Assembly (NCBI RefSeq): GCF_021531655.1 | Contig: NZ_JADYUF010000057.1 | Coordinates: 1 to 18,643, forward strand | From: Leyella stercorea | GTDB lineage: Bacteria > Bacteroidota > Bacteroidia > Bacteroidales > Bacteroidaceae | Length of the DNA: 18,643 nt | Direction of reading: 5' to 3' | Part shown: in pieces, positions 7,493 through 15,136 of the stretch | Layout of the letters: every line of letters starts with the position of its first letter | Numbering within the stretch: the first letter of the stretch is position 1 | Program-made: the position numbers and the translations under genes | The notes under the pieces: generated by a model | Database searches by the model: none | Told to the model about the DNA's origin: nothing | Seen by the model: only the letters and a program-made list of their open reading frames with translations

Positions 7493-7662
7493 TGTATCAA
7501 AAGTCAATTATTCGGGCTGAAAGCCCAATAAGCTCATAACCCATGGCAGCGCCCTGGGTGTACAGGGCGCATTGGTATTTACGATACTTTTTTCCCAGGG
7601 TGTTGCCCTGGGCTATGAGCTTCTGCCCCCTTCGGGGCGCGCTGCCTTGACTTTTGAGTATC
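7493..7662. mobile_element. 170-bp imperfect palindrome, MITE/REP-like element
   Basis: The ends are inverted: TCAAAAGTCAA on the left (7497-7507) and TTGACTTTTGA on the right (7647-7657). The inner arms are also inverted: AAGCTCATAnCCCAnGGCA near 7530-7548 against TGCCCTGGGCTATGAGCTT at about 7604-7622. Each outer arm carries a small hairpin with the same loop: GGGCT-GAA-AGCCC (7514-7526), and on the other strand CCCC around a GAA-containing loop (7626-7637). A further 7-bp stem, GCGCCCT/AGGGCGC, is at 7549-7570. There is no coding capacity. It ends 2 bp from the lrp stop codon, between the convergent folA and lrp. I recall similar sequences scattered through Bacteroidetes genomes, but cannot check that here. 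A bidirectional terminator is the alternative role. Confidence 0.65.
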
Positions 7663-7664
7663 TA

Positions 7665-8177
7665 TTACTCCTCTACTACTTCTTCCTGCTCGTCATCAAA
7701 ATCTTCCTCAACGGGCAATTCGCTGATAGGAATCTGACGATTGATGGCGGCATTGAACGAAATCACCGTCTCCGAACGCGACAGACCGAGGGGCTGCAAC
7801 TTGTCGTGGATAATGTTGAGCAGATGATGGTTGTTGCGGGCATATATCTTTATGAACATGTCGAAACCACCTGTCGTGTAGTGACATTCCACTACTTCAG
7901 GAATCTTCTTCAGTTCCTCAACTACGTCATCAAACTTAGCCGGGTTCTGCAAGTACAAACCTATGTAGGCGCACGTTTCATATCCCACCTTCTCCGGGTC
8001 GACTATGAACTGCGAACCTTTCAATATTCCGAGATTAGTAAGTTTCTGAATGCGCTGGTGAATAGCAGCGCCACTTACATTGCAAGAACGTGCCACCTCC
8101 AAGAACGGGATGCGGGCATCTCCTGCAATGAGTCGGAGTATTTTCTTGTCAAGTAAATCTAAATTGTGATGTGCCAT
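7665..8177 (-). CDS. Lrp/AsnC family transcriptional regulator
   Basis: A 170-residue DNA-binding protein of the leucine-responsive regulator family. Residues 5-60 form the winged helix-turn-helix (LDLLDKKILRLIAGDARIPF, then VSGAAIHQRIQKL). Residues about 68-150 are the RAM ligand-binding/oligomerisation domain with the conserved GGFDMFIKIYARN (103-115) and the ETVISF segment. The tail (157-170) is very acidic, with nine or more Glu/Asp residues, longer than in typical Lrp. It is probably an amino-acid-sensing regulator; its ligand and targets are not shown by the sequence. It is transcribed alone from the promoter at 8205-8236 and ends next to the palindromic element. Confidence 0.93.
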   Translation of the reverse strand: MAHHNLDLLDKKILRLIAGDARIPFLEVARSCNVSGAAIHQRIQKLTNLGILKGSQFIVDPEKVGYETCAYIGLYLQNPAKFDDVVEELKKIPEVVECHYTTGGFDMFIKIYARNNHHLLNIIHDKLQPLGLSRSETVISFNAAINRQIPISELPVEEDFDDEQEEVVEE

Positions 8178-8204
8178 TTATAAAATGTTGTTTTTAATAC
8201 ATCG

Positions 8205-8236
8205 CAAAGGTAGTATAAAATTACGATATACACAAT
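8205..8236 (-). promoter_or_regulatory. Promoter of the lrp-like gene
   Basis: On the minus strand the -7 box TACCTTTG (8212-8205) is a full match, preceded after 20 bp by ATTG (8236-8233), one base off the -33 consensus. Transcription would start near 8198, about 20 nt before the ATG at 8177. Confidence 0.65.
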
Positions 8237-8286
8237 TATTAGCCCAAAAACTAACAATTTATAACCTGACAATAAGAATAAAAGAT

Positions 8287-8787
8287 TTATTTGCGCTGCT
8301 CAGCCGAATAATTGATGCGTTCTACATGTGCCCTGCGCAGTGCTTGCTTCACATCGGTTATCATTCCCATTGGTGTCTGTTGGTCGGCCTTGACGGATAC
8401 TGTCTGGCGCGCACGGTCTTCGTCCGACATACGACGGCGCTCTGCCGACATGAATCCGGCAATGTCCGAGGGTGTGGCAATGCGGTCGTTTATCTGCATC
8501 TGAAATCCGTTATTACCGCCGTCTGACGCTGCTTGGCTCCGTGCCGATGCAGCCTTGCCCAGCCCAGGCGCTGCCGTCGGACGTCCGATGTATATATACG
8601 ACACAGCCGTCTTCTTCGTCAGGCGTGTCAGTTCGGTGCCTTGAGGCACACGGAAGCTTACCTTCGGCGTAACGGTACGCATGTGCGTCACCACCATAAA
8701 GAAGAAAAGCACGGTGAATATCAAGTCGGGCAGCGACGCAGTGTTCAACTGCGGCATCTGTCTGCTATTACGATTGCCGAATATCAT
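8287..8787 (-). CDS. ExbD/TolR-family biopolymer transport protein (second copy)
   Basis: A 166-residue inner-membrane protein with one N-terminal transmembrane helix (about 20-36) and a periplasmic domain, the ExbD/TolR topology. The proton-path aspartate is D21 (LPDLIFTVLFFFMV). The periplasmic part ends with the family pattern VSVKADQQTPMGMITDVKQAL. A Gly/Ala/Ser-rich insert (about 70-95) interrupts it. With ExbB it would use proton-motive force to power a TonB-type or other envelope process. Its ATG overlaps the stop of the first ExbD (ATGA, 8787-8784), indicating coupled translation and probably a hetero-oligomeric ExbD pair. No tonB gene or receptor lies nearby. Confidence 0.88.
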   Translation of the reverse strand: MIFGNRNSRQMPQLNTASLPDLIFTVLFFFMVVTHMRTVTPKVSFRVPQGTELTRLTKKTAVSYIYIGRPTAAPGLGKAASARSQAASDGGNNGFQMQINDRIATPSDIAGFMSAERRRMSDEDRARQTVSVKADQQTPMGMITDVKQALRRAHVERINYSAEQRK

Positions 8788-9368
8788 TGCCAGCCTCCTT
8801 TCTGAATCTTGGCTTCTACGTTTGTCTCTGCTGTATTGCCGGCAGCCATATCCGAGGTCTTGTATGTCTCCAATATGTGCTGCGGACAGGCCTTGCGCAC
8901 CTTCTGACGCTCGTCATCTGACAACTGGGCATAGCCTCGGTGGTACTTTTTGCGGGCAATGCGGTCGCGCACGTCGGCATAAGCTCCCACTATAGCATTC
9001 TCAAGAGCAAAGTAAGTGTTGTAGTCGGCAGCCGGATCGGTGTCGATGCTTATAACGTGATGCTCGCCACGCTTGCCCACAAACTCGGCTACACGGCTGC
9101 GCACCTGACTCATATTGATAGGCTGGGCATCGAGCGTGAGCTTTCCGTTGGCATCAATAGCAAACGCCATGGTGTTCGCACGTTCCACCTCCACCACCTC
9201 AGCATTCTGTTCCTGCTCGTTGTCGAGCGGCGGAAGCTGGCGCACGAGTCCACGGTCCACATCCATCGACGTTGTGACGAGGAAGAATGTGAGCAACATG
9301 AACGATATGTCGGCAGTGGCGGTGGTGTTGAGTACCGGCACTCTGTGTTGTCTGCGTTTTATTAACAT
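8784..9368 (-). CDS. ExbD/TolR-family biopolymer transport protein (first copy)
   Basis: A 194-residue protein with a basic N-terminus (MLIKRRQHRVPVLNT), one transmembrane helix with the conserved aspartate D20 (TADISFMLLTFFLVTTSMD), and a periplasmic domain. It is the second partner for the proton channel of the ExbB encoded upstream. Residues about 60-120 fit the ExbD periplasmic fold (KLTLDAQPINMSQVRSRVAEF). The C-terminal part is longer than in E. coli ExbD and contains ARKKYHRGYAQLSDDERQK, with a conserved look but no known role. It starts 2 bp after the stop of the 4-TM protein and overlaps the next exbD, so it sits in the middle of a tightly packed operon. Confidence 0.88.
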   Translation of the reverse strand: MLIKRRQHRVPVLNTTATADISFMLLTFFLVTTSMDVDRGLVRQLPPLDNEQEQNAEVVEVERANTMAFAIDANGKLTLDAQPINMSQVRSRVAEFVGKRGEHHVISIDTDPAADYNTYFALENAIVGAYADVRDRIARKKYHRGYAQLSDDERQKVRKACPQHILETYKTSDMAAGNTAETNVEAKIQKGGWQ

Positions 9369-9370
9369 GG

Positions 9371-9877
9371 TCAGTGAGATTTACGTATGTATCGTGTGGC
9401 ACCATACACCACAGCTGCAATGGCGGCTACAATCATCAACAGCGATGTGCCGACAAACATGCCCGAAGCACGCAACCAGAATGTGTCGGTATAGGCTGCG
9501 CCATTGACTTTAAGTGCATCGGTTGACGACAAGGCGAACGTCAGCACCAGCAAGAGCAACGTGCCCAACGCCACACACACCGAAATGCAGCGTGCCGGAA
9601 TGTTGTTTACGACACGGTTTTCGTCGCCGTTAATGCGCATTCCCCTTATCATGGTCCACACCATAAGCGCCAGCGTGCCGCCCGTGAGCAACAGCATGAA
9701 CGTCACTACAGCACCCGTAAGCAGCGGTGCGTTATAGTCGAAGTTGTATTCGTAGGGCATGTCATAGCCTATAAGCCTGAACAGCAAGCCCAACACCACT
9801 ATCAAGCCTATGAGCACATAGAATACAAAGCCCGAAAGGCGCTCGGTGGCACAGTGTCTTAAATCTATCTTCTTCAT
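9371..9877 (-). CDS. Hypothetical 4-TM membrane protein of the ExbB/ExbD operon
   Basis: A 168-residue protein of unknown function with four predicted transmembrane segments (about 16-36, 52-76, 97-116, 138-160). A short periplasmic-looking loop with acidic and aromatic residues (YDMPYEYNFDYNA) follows the first. I recognise no enzyme motif. Genes of this kind are commonly found between exbB and exbD in Bacteroidales, so a role as an accessory subunit of the proton-channel complex is a reasonable guess. The ATG at 9877 (MKKIDLRH) is chosen. A TTG at 9895 that overlaps the exbB stop would add six residues. Confidence 0.8.
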   Translation of the reverse strand: MKKIDLRHCATERLSGFVFYVLIGLIVVLGLLFRLIGYDMPYEYNFDYNAPLLTGAVVTFMLLLTGGTLALMVWTMIRGMRINGDENRVVNNIPARCISVCVALGTLLLLVLTFALSSTDALKVNGAAYTDTFWLRASGMFVGTSLLMIVAAIAAVVYGATRYIRKSH

Positions 9878-9891
9878 AATGCGAGTGCTTG

Positions 9892-10644
9892 TCAACCCTT
9901 ATACTTCAGTATCGCGTCGAGCAGCGTTATGGCACTCTCTTCCATCTGCGCTGTCAGATGGTCGATTTTCGACAGCACATAGTTATAGAACAGCTGCAAT
10001 ATCAAGGCTACGATTATACCGAAGATTGTAGTGATGAGTGCCACCTTCATACCGGCAGCCACAATTGTCGGGTTGATGTCGCCCGCCAGCTGTATCTGTT
10101 CGAACGCCATAACCATACCGATAACCGTTCCCAAGAAGCCGAGCGACGGTGCCATGGCTATAAACAGAGTTATCCACGAACATCCCTTTTCAAGATTGGC
10201 TGCCTGAACGGTGCCGTATGCAGCCACCGAACGCTCAATGTCCTCTATCGGCGAATTGATGCGAAGCAGTCCCTGATAGCATATTGACGCAACGGGGCCG
10301 CGTGTATTGCGACACTGAGTCTTAGCTCCTTCTATGTCGCCAGCCTCTATCTTGGCGTCAATGTCGCGCATGAAGCGTTTGGCGTTAATCTCCGACAGGC
10401 TCAGATAGAGTATGCGCTCAATACAGAAAGCCAGTCCCAGCACAAGCGCCAGGGCTACAAGCGACATGAACGAAGCGTCGCCCTCAATGAATTTCTCCTT
10501 CAACACCTGGTGAAAGCCTGCGCTCTCGCCGTCGGCAAGTTCTTCTACCGGGGCTGCACAAGCCACAGCAGCCCGAGAGAACCACATCAATACTGTTATG
10601 ACCACAGCCGACATAGCGGCGTGTCTTGCTGAAAATTTTCTCAT
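9892..10644 (-). CDS. exbB: MotA/TolQ/ExbB proton channel family protein
   Basis: A 250-residue inner-membrane protein forming the proton channel that works with ExbD. A signal-like hydrophobic N-terminus (about 11-32, AVACAAP) precedes a transmembrane helix (about 58-80, ending CIERILYL). The MotA/TolQ/ExbB signature is at 160-215 with MAPSLGFLGTVIGMVMAF (164-181) and the last helix VALITTIFGIIVALILQLFY. The N-terminal extension before the first ExbB helix (KEKFIEGDASFM) is usual in Bacteroidetes. The ATG at 10644 is preferred over an upstream TTG (10653). It is the first gene of an exbB - 4TM - exbD - exbD cluster, 56 bp downstream of mfd. Confidence 0.92.
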   Translation of the reverse strand: MRKFSARHAAMSAVVITVLMWFSRAAVACAAPVEELADGESAGFHQVLKEKFIEGDASFMSLVALALVLGLAFCIERILYLSLSEINAKRFMRDIDAKIEAGDIEGAKTQCRNTRGPVASICYQGLLRINSPIEDIERSVAAYGTVQAANLEKGCSWITLFIAMAPSLGFLGTVIGMVMAFEQIQLAGDINPTIVAAGMKVALITTIFGIIVALILQLFYNYVLSKIDHLTAQMEESAITLLDAILKYKG

Positions 10645-10650
10645 ACAATG

Positions 10651-10658
10651 CAAAATTA
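10651..10658 (-). promoter_or_regulatory. Possible -7 box between mfd and exbB
   Basis: On the minus strand TAATTTTG fits TAnnTTTG, but it lies only 6 bp before the exbB ATG and has no -33 TTTG at the right distance. If used, the mRNA would be nearly leaderless; otherwise exbB is read from the mfd transcript. I see no terminator in the gap. Confidence 0.3.
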
Positions 10659-10700
10659 CCTATTTATTTTCGTATATACGGGCGTTTGTACGTGTTTTTA

Positions 10701-13700
10701 TCACTCTTCGCCCTCTATATCCTTCAATATTGCAACGGCTTCGACTACGGTTGGAACTCCCGTCACCACCATCGAGCGCTTGCCCTTCACCTCCTTAAGA
10801 TTGCAGCGACGGGTGTGCGATGCTATGTAGGCAAGCATCTTGCCGAACGCCTGACTCTTGTAATAAGCCGACTCGGCATTGCTCACAAACTGCATCTGCA
10901 TGCGGCCCTGCTTGAGTATTATCTTCTCACATCCAAGACGTTTGCCATATCTACGCAGCGCAACCACCTGCAACAACTCCTCGCCTTGCGGCGGAACAGG
11001 ACCGAAACGGTCGATCAGTCGCTGGCGGTAAGCCTCCAACTGTGCGTCGTCGGCTATGTTGTCGAGTTCGCGATACAGCAGCATACGCTCCGAACTGCCC
11101 GGCACATAAGTCTCGGGGAAGTACATCTCAAGGTCGCTCTCGATGGCACAATCCTCCACAAACTCATCGCCCGAAATCTGTCTTCCCTGAGCAATCTCGG
11201 CTGCGTACATATCCTGGAATTCATCGTTCTTAAGCTCGGTGACCGCCTGATTCAATATCTTCTGATAGGTTTCGTAGCCCAGGTCTTCCATGAATCCGCT
11301 CTGTTCGGCACCCAGCAGGTTGCCAGCACCACGTATGTCAAGATCCTGCATGGCAAGATTGAATCCGCTGCCCAGTTCGGAGAAGTTCTCAAGAGCCTCC
11401 AATCGGCGGCGTGCTTCGGGTGTGAGCACCGACTTGGGCGGAGCCAGCAGATAGCAGAAAGCCTTGCGGTTGGAGCGTCCCACACGTCCGCGCATCTGAT
11501 GCAGGTCGCTCAGTCCGAAGCGGTGGGCGTCGTTTATGATTATGGTGTTGGCATTGCTTATGTCGATGCCGTTCTCCACAATCGAGGTGGAGAGCAACAC
11601 GTCGTAGTCGTAATTCATAAATCCTATGAGTATCTTCTCCAACTCCTCGGGATTCATCTGGCCGTGTCCGATAGCCACACGTGCGTCGGGCACATACTTG
11701 TGTATGAGCGATGCTATCTCGGGCAGAGTCGATATGCGGTCGTTGACGAAGTATACCTGTCCGTTGCGCGACATCTCGAAGTTGATGGCATCGGCTATTA
11801 TCTCATGACCATATACGCCCAATTCGGTCTGCACCGGATAACGGTTGGGTGGCGGAGTGCGTATGATACTCATGTCGCGGGCACCCATCAGCGAGAATTG
11901 CAGGGTGCGTGGTATAGGTGTAGCCGACATGGTGAGCGTGTCGACATTGGTCTTCAGCTTGCGCAGGCGCTCCTTGGTAGACACTCCGAACTTCTGTTCC
12001 TCGTCGATGATGAGCAGTCCGAGGTCGTGCCACTCCACGGTTTTGCCTATGAGCTTGTGCGTTCCGATGAGTATGTCAATCTTGCCTTCCTTCAAATCGG
12101 CGAGCACCTGACGCGTCTGCTTGGCAGTTCGGGCACGCGACAGATAGTCTACACGCACGGGCATGTCCTTCAGTCGGTCGCAGAATGTGTTGTAATGCTG
12201 GAATGCCAGCACCGTAGTAGGCACCAGCACAGCCACCTGCTTGCCATCGGTAGCGGCCTTGAAGGCGGCACGTATGGCCACCTCGGTCTTGCCGAAGCCC
12301 ACGTCGCCGCATACCAGACGATCCATTGGGCGGGCACGTTCCATATCCGCCTTTACGTCCTGTGTAGCCTTCGACTGGTCGGGCGTGTCCTCATATAGGA
12401 ACGAGGCTTCAAGTTCGTGCTGCAAGTAGGAGTCGGCCGAGAAAGCGAATCCCTTCTCGCGACGACGCTTTGAGTACAGCTTTATCAGGTCGCGGGCAAT
12501 GTCCTTGATGCGCTTCTTGGTGCGTTCCTTCAGTCGGTCCCACGCTCCTGTGCCCAATGTGCTCAGTCGTGGCGGCTCACCAGTGTCCTGACGGCGATAC
12601 TTCGATATCTTATAGAGCGAGTGTATAGATACGTCGACTATGTCGCCACGCTGGAAGTATATGCGAATGGCTTCCTGATAGGTGTCGCCGACGGGCACAC
12701 GTACCAGTCCGCCAAACTTGCCTATACCGTAATCGACATGCACAATGAAGTCGCCCGGCTCCATTTCCTGCAACTCCTTCATCGTAAGCGCCATCTTGCC
12801 CGTACGCGCAGCGTCACTCTTGAGGTTGTACTTGTGGAATCGGTCGAATATCTGATGGTCGGTGAAGAAGCACAGGCGCAGGTCGTTATCGGCAAATCCC
12901 TCGTGCAGGGTGTGGTCGACGGGTGTGAAATCGAGTCGGTCGGCTACACTCAACGCTTCCGAATTGGCCGACCCGCTGGCATGCGTGTTGCGCAAAGCCT
13001 TCATCTCATCGCTGTCGAATATGTCGCGCAGACGTCGGGTCTGCTTCTCCGAGTCGGCGAGTATATACAGCTTGTAGCCCTGAAGCAGATAGTCTTCGAG
13101 CGACTGTGCAAGCAGTTGGAAATTCTTGTGGAACAGCGGTTGGGGCGAAACGTTGAACGTTATGGTGGTCTGCGGAGTGCCCGTAGGCTGCGCACCGAAC
13201 TCCACCGTGCGAAAACGGCATATCTCCTCGCGGAAAACTTTCAGCGAAACGAGGTTGTTCTCCTTACGCATGTCGCGTATTATCTGCTGCTGTTCCACCT
13301 CTGTGGCAACCTCAAGGCGTTCGGTAAGGGCTTGACTGGAAAATCCGTCGTTGTATATCTGCTCTATCGACGAGCACAGATACAGCCGGTCTTTCATCAC
13401 GAGCATGGTGTCGTCGGGCAACATTGTGGTGAAAGGCTGCTTCTGTTCGGCTGTACGGGCCAGCTCGGGCACAATGCTTACGCTTTGCTTTGAGTCCTTC
13501 GACAACTGGTCGGCCACTTCAAACGTACGTATAGTGTCCACCTCATCGCCAAAGAAGTCGATACGGAATGGCAATTCCGACGAATAACTATATACGTCGA
13601 CAATACTGCCACGCATGGCAAACTGGCCCGGCTCGTAGACATAGTCCACCTCGGCAATACCGAATTCGCGCAACTTACGACCCAAGTCGGCAAGGTTGAC

Positions 13701-14255
13701 AATGTCGCCTACGGCTATGTTAATGGTGCGTTCGTCGAGCCGACGCTTTGAAACGACAAGTTCGCTGAGTGCCTCTGGACACGTCACAACATACAGAAAG
13801 GGGGCGACATTGCTATTGTCGGCACGCTTCTTGGCATTGCCACTCACGGCAGCAAGCCTGCTGAGCGTCTCAGTACGCAATATCTCGTTGGCAGCATCGC
13901 GCTGTGCGTACTTCACGGCACGCCGATAGGACGACGGAAAGAACAGCACGTTGTCAGTACCGAGTATCTGTGTCAGGTCGTGATAGAAGTATCCAGCCTC
14001 GTCGTTGTCCTGAAGGATAAAGACAGAAGTAAGCGTACTCTTCTCGCCTGATTTTTCACTTTTCCCTTTTACCTTTTCACTTTTCTCTTTTCTCTTTTCA
14101 CTCTCCTTTCCTACGGCGGCAAAAAACACAGAAGCCGATGAGGCAAGTAATCCTTTCAGATATACATGCCTCATCGACTTGTCAGATATTATATTCAAAA
14201 AAGCCCCACACTGCGGCAGGGCTGAATATATGCTACTTATTTCTTTGATTTCCAT
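10701..14255 (-). CDS. mfd: Transcription-repair coupling factor
   Basis: An 1184-residue ATP-dependent DNA translocase that removes stalled RNA polymerase and recruits UvrA for repair. From the N-terminus: a UvrB-like module (about 1-430), the RNA-polymerase-interacting domain beginning GDFIVHVDYGIGKFGG (about 500), and the RecG-like motor with Walker A GDVGFGKTEVAIRAAF (about 650), Walker B IDEEQKFG (about 750), MSATPIPRTLQFSL and ENGIDISNANTII. A C-terminal TRCF domain follows (RFGPVPPQGEELLQV). The ATG at 14255 gives MEIKEISSIYSALP; an upstream in-frame start would overlap the glycosyltransferase. Oddly, residues about 51-73 are a Lys/Glu/Ser-rich insert encoded by a heptanucleotide repeat (14053-14101). 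It follows the glycosyltransferase by 2 bp and precedes exbB. Confidence 0.96.
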   Translation of the reverse strand: MEIKEISSIYSALPQCGAFLNIISDKSMRHVYLKGLLASSASVFFAAVGKESEKRKEKSEKVKGKSEKSGEKSTLTSVFILQDNDEAGYFYHDLTQILGTDNVLFFPSSYRRAVKYAQRDAANEILRTETLSRLAAVSGNAKKRADNSNVAPFLYVVTCPEALSELVVSKRRLDERTINIAVGDIVNLADLGRKLREFGIAEVDYVYEPGQFAMRGSIVDVYSYSSELPFRIDFFGDEVDTIRTFEVADQLSKDSKQSVSIVPELARTAEQKQPFTTMLPDDTMLVMKDRLYLCSSIEQIYNDGFSSQALTERLEVATEVEQQQIIRDMRKENNLVSLKVFREEICRFRTVEFGAQPTGTPQTTITFNVSPQPLFHKNFQLLAQSLEDYLLQGYKLYILADSEKQTRRLRDIFDSDEMKALRNTHASGSANSEALSVADRLDFTPVDHTLHEGFADNDLRLCFFTDHQIFDRFHKYNLKSDAARTGKMALTMKELQEMEPGDFIVHVDYGIGKFGGLVRVPVGDTYQEAIRIYFQRGDIVDVSIHSLYKISKYRRQDTGEPPRLSTLGTGAWDRLKERTKKRIKDIARDLIKLYSKRRREKGFAFSADSYLQHELEASFLYEDTPDQSKATQDVKADMERARPMDRLVCGDVGFGKTEVAIRAAFKAATDGKQVAVLVPTTVLAFQHYNTFCDRLKDMPVRVDYLSRARTAKQTRQVLADLKEGKIDILIGTHKLIGKTVEWHDLGLLIIDEEQKFGVSTKERLRKLKTNVDTLTMSATPIPRTLQFSLMGARDMSIIRTPPPNRYPVQTELGVYGHEIIADAINFEMSRNGQVYFVNDRISTLPEIASLIHKYVPDARVAIGHGQMNPEELEKILIGFMNYDYDVLLSTSIVENGIDISNANTIIINDAHRFGLSDLHQMRGRVGRSNRKAFCYLLAPPKSVLTPEARRRLEALENFSELGSGFNLAMQDLDIRGAGNLLGAEQSGFMEDLGYETYQKILNQAVTELKNDEFQDMYAAEIAQGRQISGDEFVEDCAIESDLEMYFPETYVPGSSERMLLYRELDNIADDAQLEAYRQRLIDRFGPVPPQGEELLQVVALRRYGKRLGCEKIILKQGRMQMQFVSNAESAYYKSQAFGKMLAYIASHTRRCNLKEVKGKRSMVVTGVPTVVEAVAILKDIEGEE
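14053..14101 (-). repeat. Seven heptanucleotide repeats inside mfd
   Basis: Seven consecutive 7-mers of the form TTTTnnC on the plus strand (TTTTCAC, TTTTCCC, TTTTACC, TTTTCAC, TTTTCTC, TTTTCTC, TTTTCAC), i.e. GnnAAAA on the coding strand. They encode residues about 52-68 of Mfd, all Lys, Glu, Ser, Arg, Val and Gly. The period of seven is not a multiple of three, so loss or gain of one unit would shift the reading frame. Confidence 0.9.
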
Positions 14256-14257
14256 AA

Positions 14258-15007
14258 TTAGTGCTTGGCTACGGGATATTTTCTGAACCATCCGTCCCAT
14301 CTGAGGCGCATGACTCCGAAGAATGCCTCACCGAAGATACCTCCGTTCATCTTGCTCACACCCTCACGACGATTCACAAAGATTACGGGCACTTCCTTAA
14401 TCTTATATCCCATCTTGTAGGCGGTGTACTTCATCTCAATCTGGAAGGCATAGCCCTTGAAGCGCACCTGATCCAATGGTATCGACTCGAGCACACAACG
14501 ACGGTAGCACTTGAATCCGGCTGTAGTGTCATGGACGTTGAATCCGGTGACAAAGCGCACGTACTTGGATGCGAAGTAGCTCATAAGCACACGGCCGATA
14601 GGCCAGTTCACCACGTTGACACCACTCACATAGCGCGAGCCGATAGCCACATCGTAGCCCTCGTCATGACATGCTGCATAGAGACGGGGAAGGTCGTTGG
14701 GGTCGTGCGAGAAGTCGGCATCCATCTCGAATATATAGTCGTAGTTGTGCTCAAGCGCCCACTTGAATCCGGCAATGTATGCCGTACCAAGTCCCAGCTT
14801 GCCCGAACGTTCCTTGATGAAGAGCCGGTCGGCAAACTCGGTGTCTATGAGTCGGTGTACAATGGCTGCCGTGCCGTCGGGACTTCCATCGTCGATGACA
14901 AGGATGTGGAAACACTTGCCGAGTGCAAACACCGCACGTATGATATTCTCTATGTTCTCCTTCTCATTATATGTGGGAATGATAACTATGCTGTCGCTAT
15001 TATTCAT
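14258..15007 (-). CDS. Glycosyltransferase family 2, polyprenol-phosphate mannosyltransferase-like
   Basis: A 249-residue GT-A fold enzyme like dolichol-phosphate mannose synthase (DPM1), which would transfer a sugar from a nucleotide sugar to a polyprenyl phosphate at the cytosolic face of the inner membrane. Motifs: VIIPTYNEKENI (8-19), VIDDGSPDGT (37-46), the metal-binding DAD at 96-98 (FEMDADFSHDP), IGSRYVSG, and the acceptor-loop region TTAGFKCYRR. There is no C-terminal transmembrane anchor, as in single-domain DPM1 types. The sugar cannot be told from sequence. It is followed after 2 bp by mfd and is probably the first gene of that transcript. Confidence 0.9.
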   Translation of the reverse strand: MNNSDSIVIIPTYNEKENIENIIRAVFALGKCFHILVIDDGSPDGTAAIVHRLIDTEFADRLFIKERSGKLGLGTAYIAGFKWALEHNYDYIFEMDADFSHDPNDLPRLYAACHDEGYDVAIGSRYVSGVNVVNWPIGRVLMSYFASKYVRFVTGFNVHDTTAGFKCYRRCVLESIPLDQVRFKGYAFQIEMKYTAYKMGYKIKEVPVIFVNRREGVSKMNGGIFGEAFFGVMRLRWDGWFRKYPVAKH

Positions 15008-15060
15008 ATATGTGTCGTTGAGTAATAATATATAAATAGGTGTATACTATTGTCGTGATG

Positions 15061-15068
15061 CAAAAATA
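15061..15068 (-). promoter_or_regulatory. -7 box for the glycosyltransferase-mfd unit
   Basis: On the minus strand TATTTTTG fits TAnnTTTG; transcription would start near 15054, about 47 nt before the ATG. The best -33 candidate (ATTG at 15089-15086) is only 17 bp away, so the promoter is imperfect. Confidence 0.4.
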
Positions 15069-15103
15069 CAAAGATTATTCTAAAGCAATATACTTTTAGG
15101 AAT

Positions 15104-15123
15104 AAAAAACCCTAAAATAAGGG
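15104..15123 (-). terminator. Candidate terminator after the histidine phosphatase
   Basis: On the minus strand CCCT (15123-15120), a six-base loop and AGGG (15113-15110) form a short stem followed by TTTTTT (15109-15104). It starts 14 bp past the phosphatase stop. The stem is only 4 bp, so it may be weak. Confidence 0.4.
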
Positions 15124-15136
15124 CTTACGTGCCTCA

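Noticed and set aside
10626..12398. 590-codon open frame on the plus strand
   Set aside because: It lies antisense to mfd and exbB, which have clear family motifs; the translation shows no recognisable domain.
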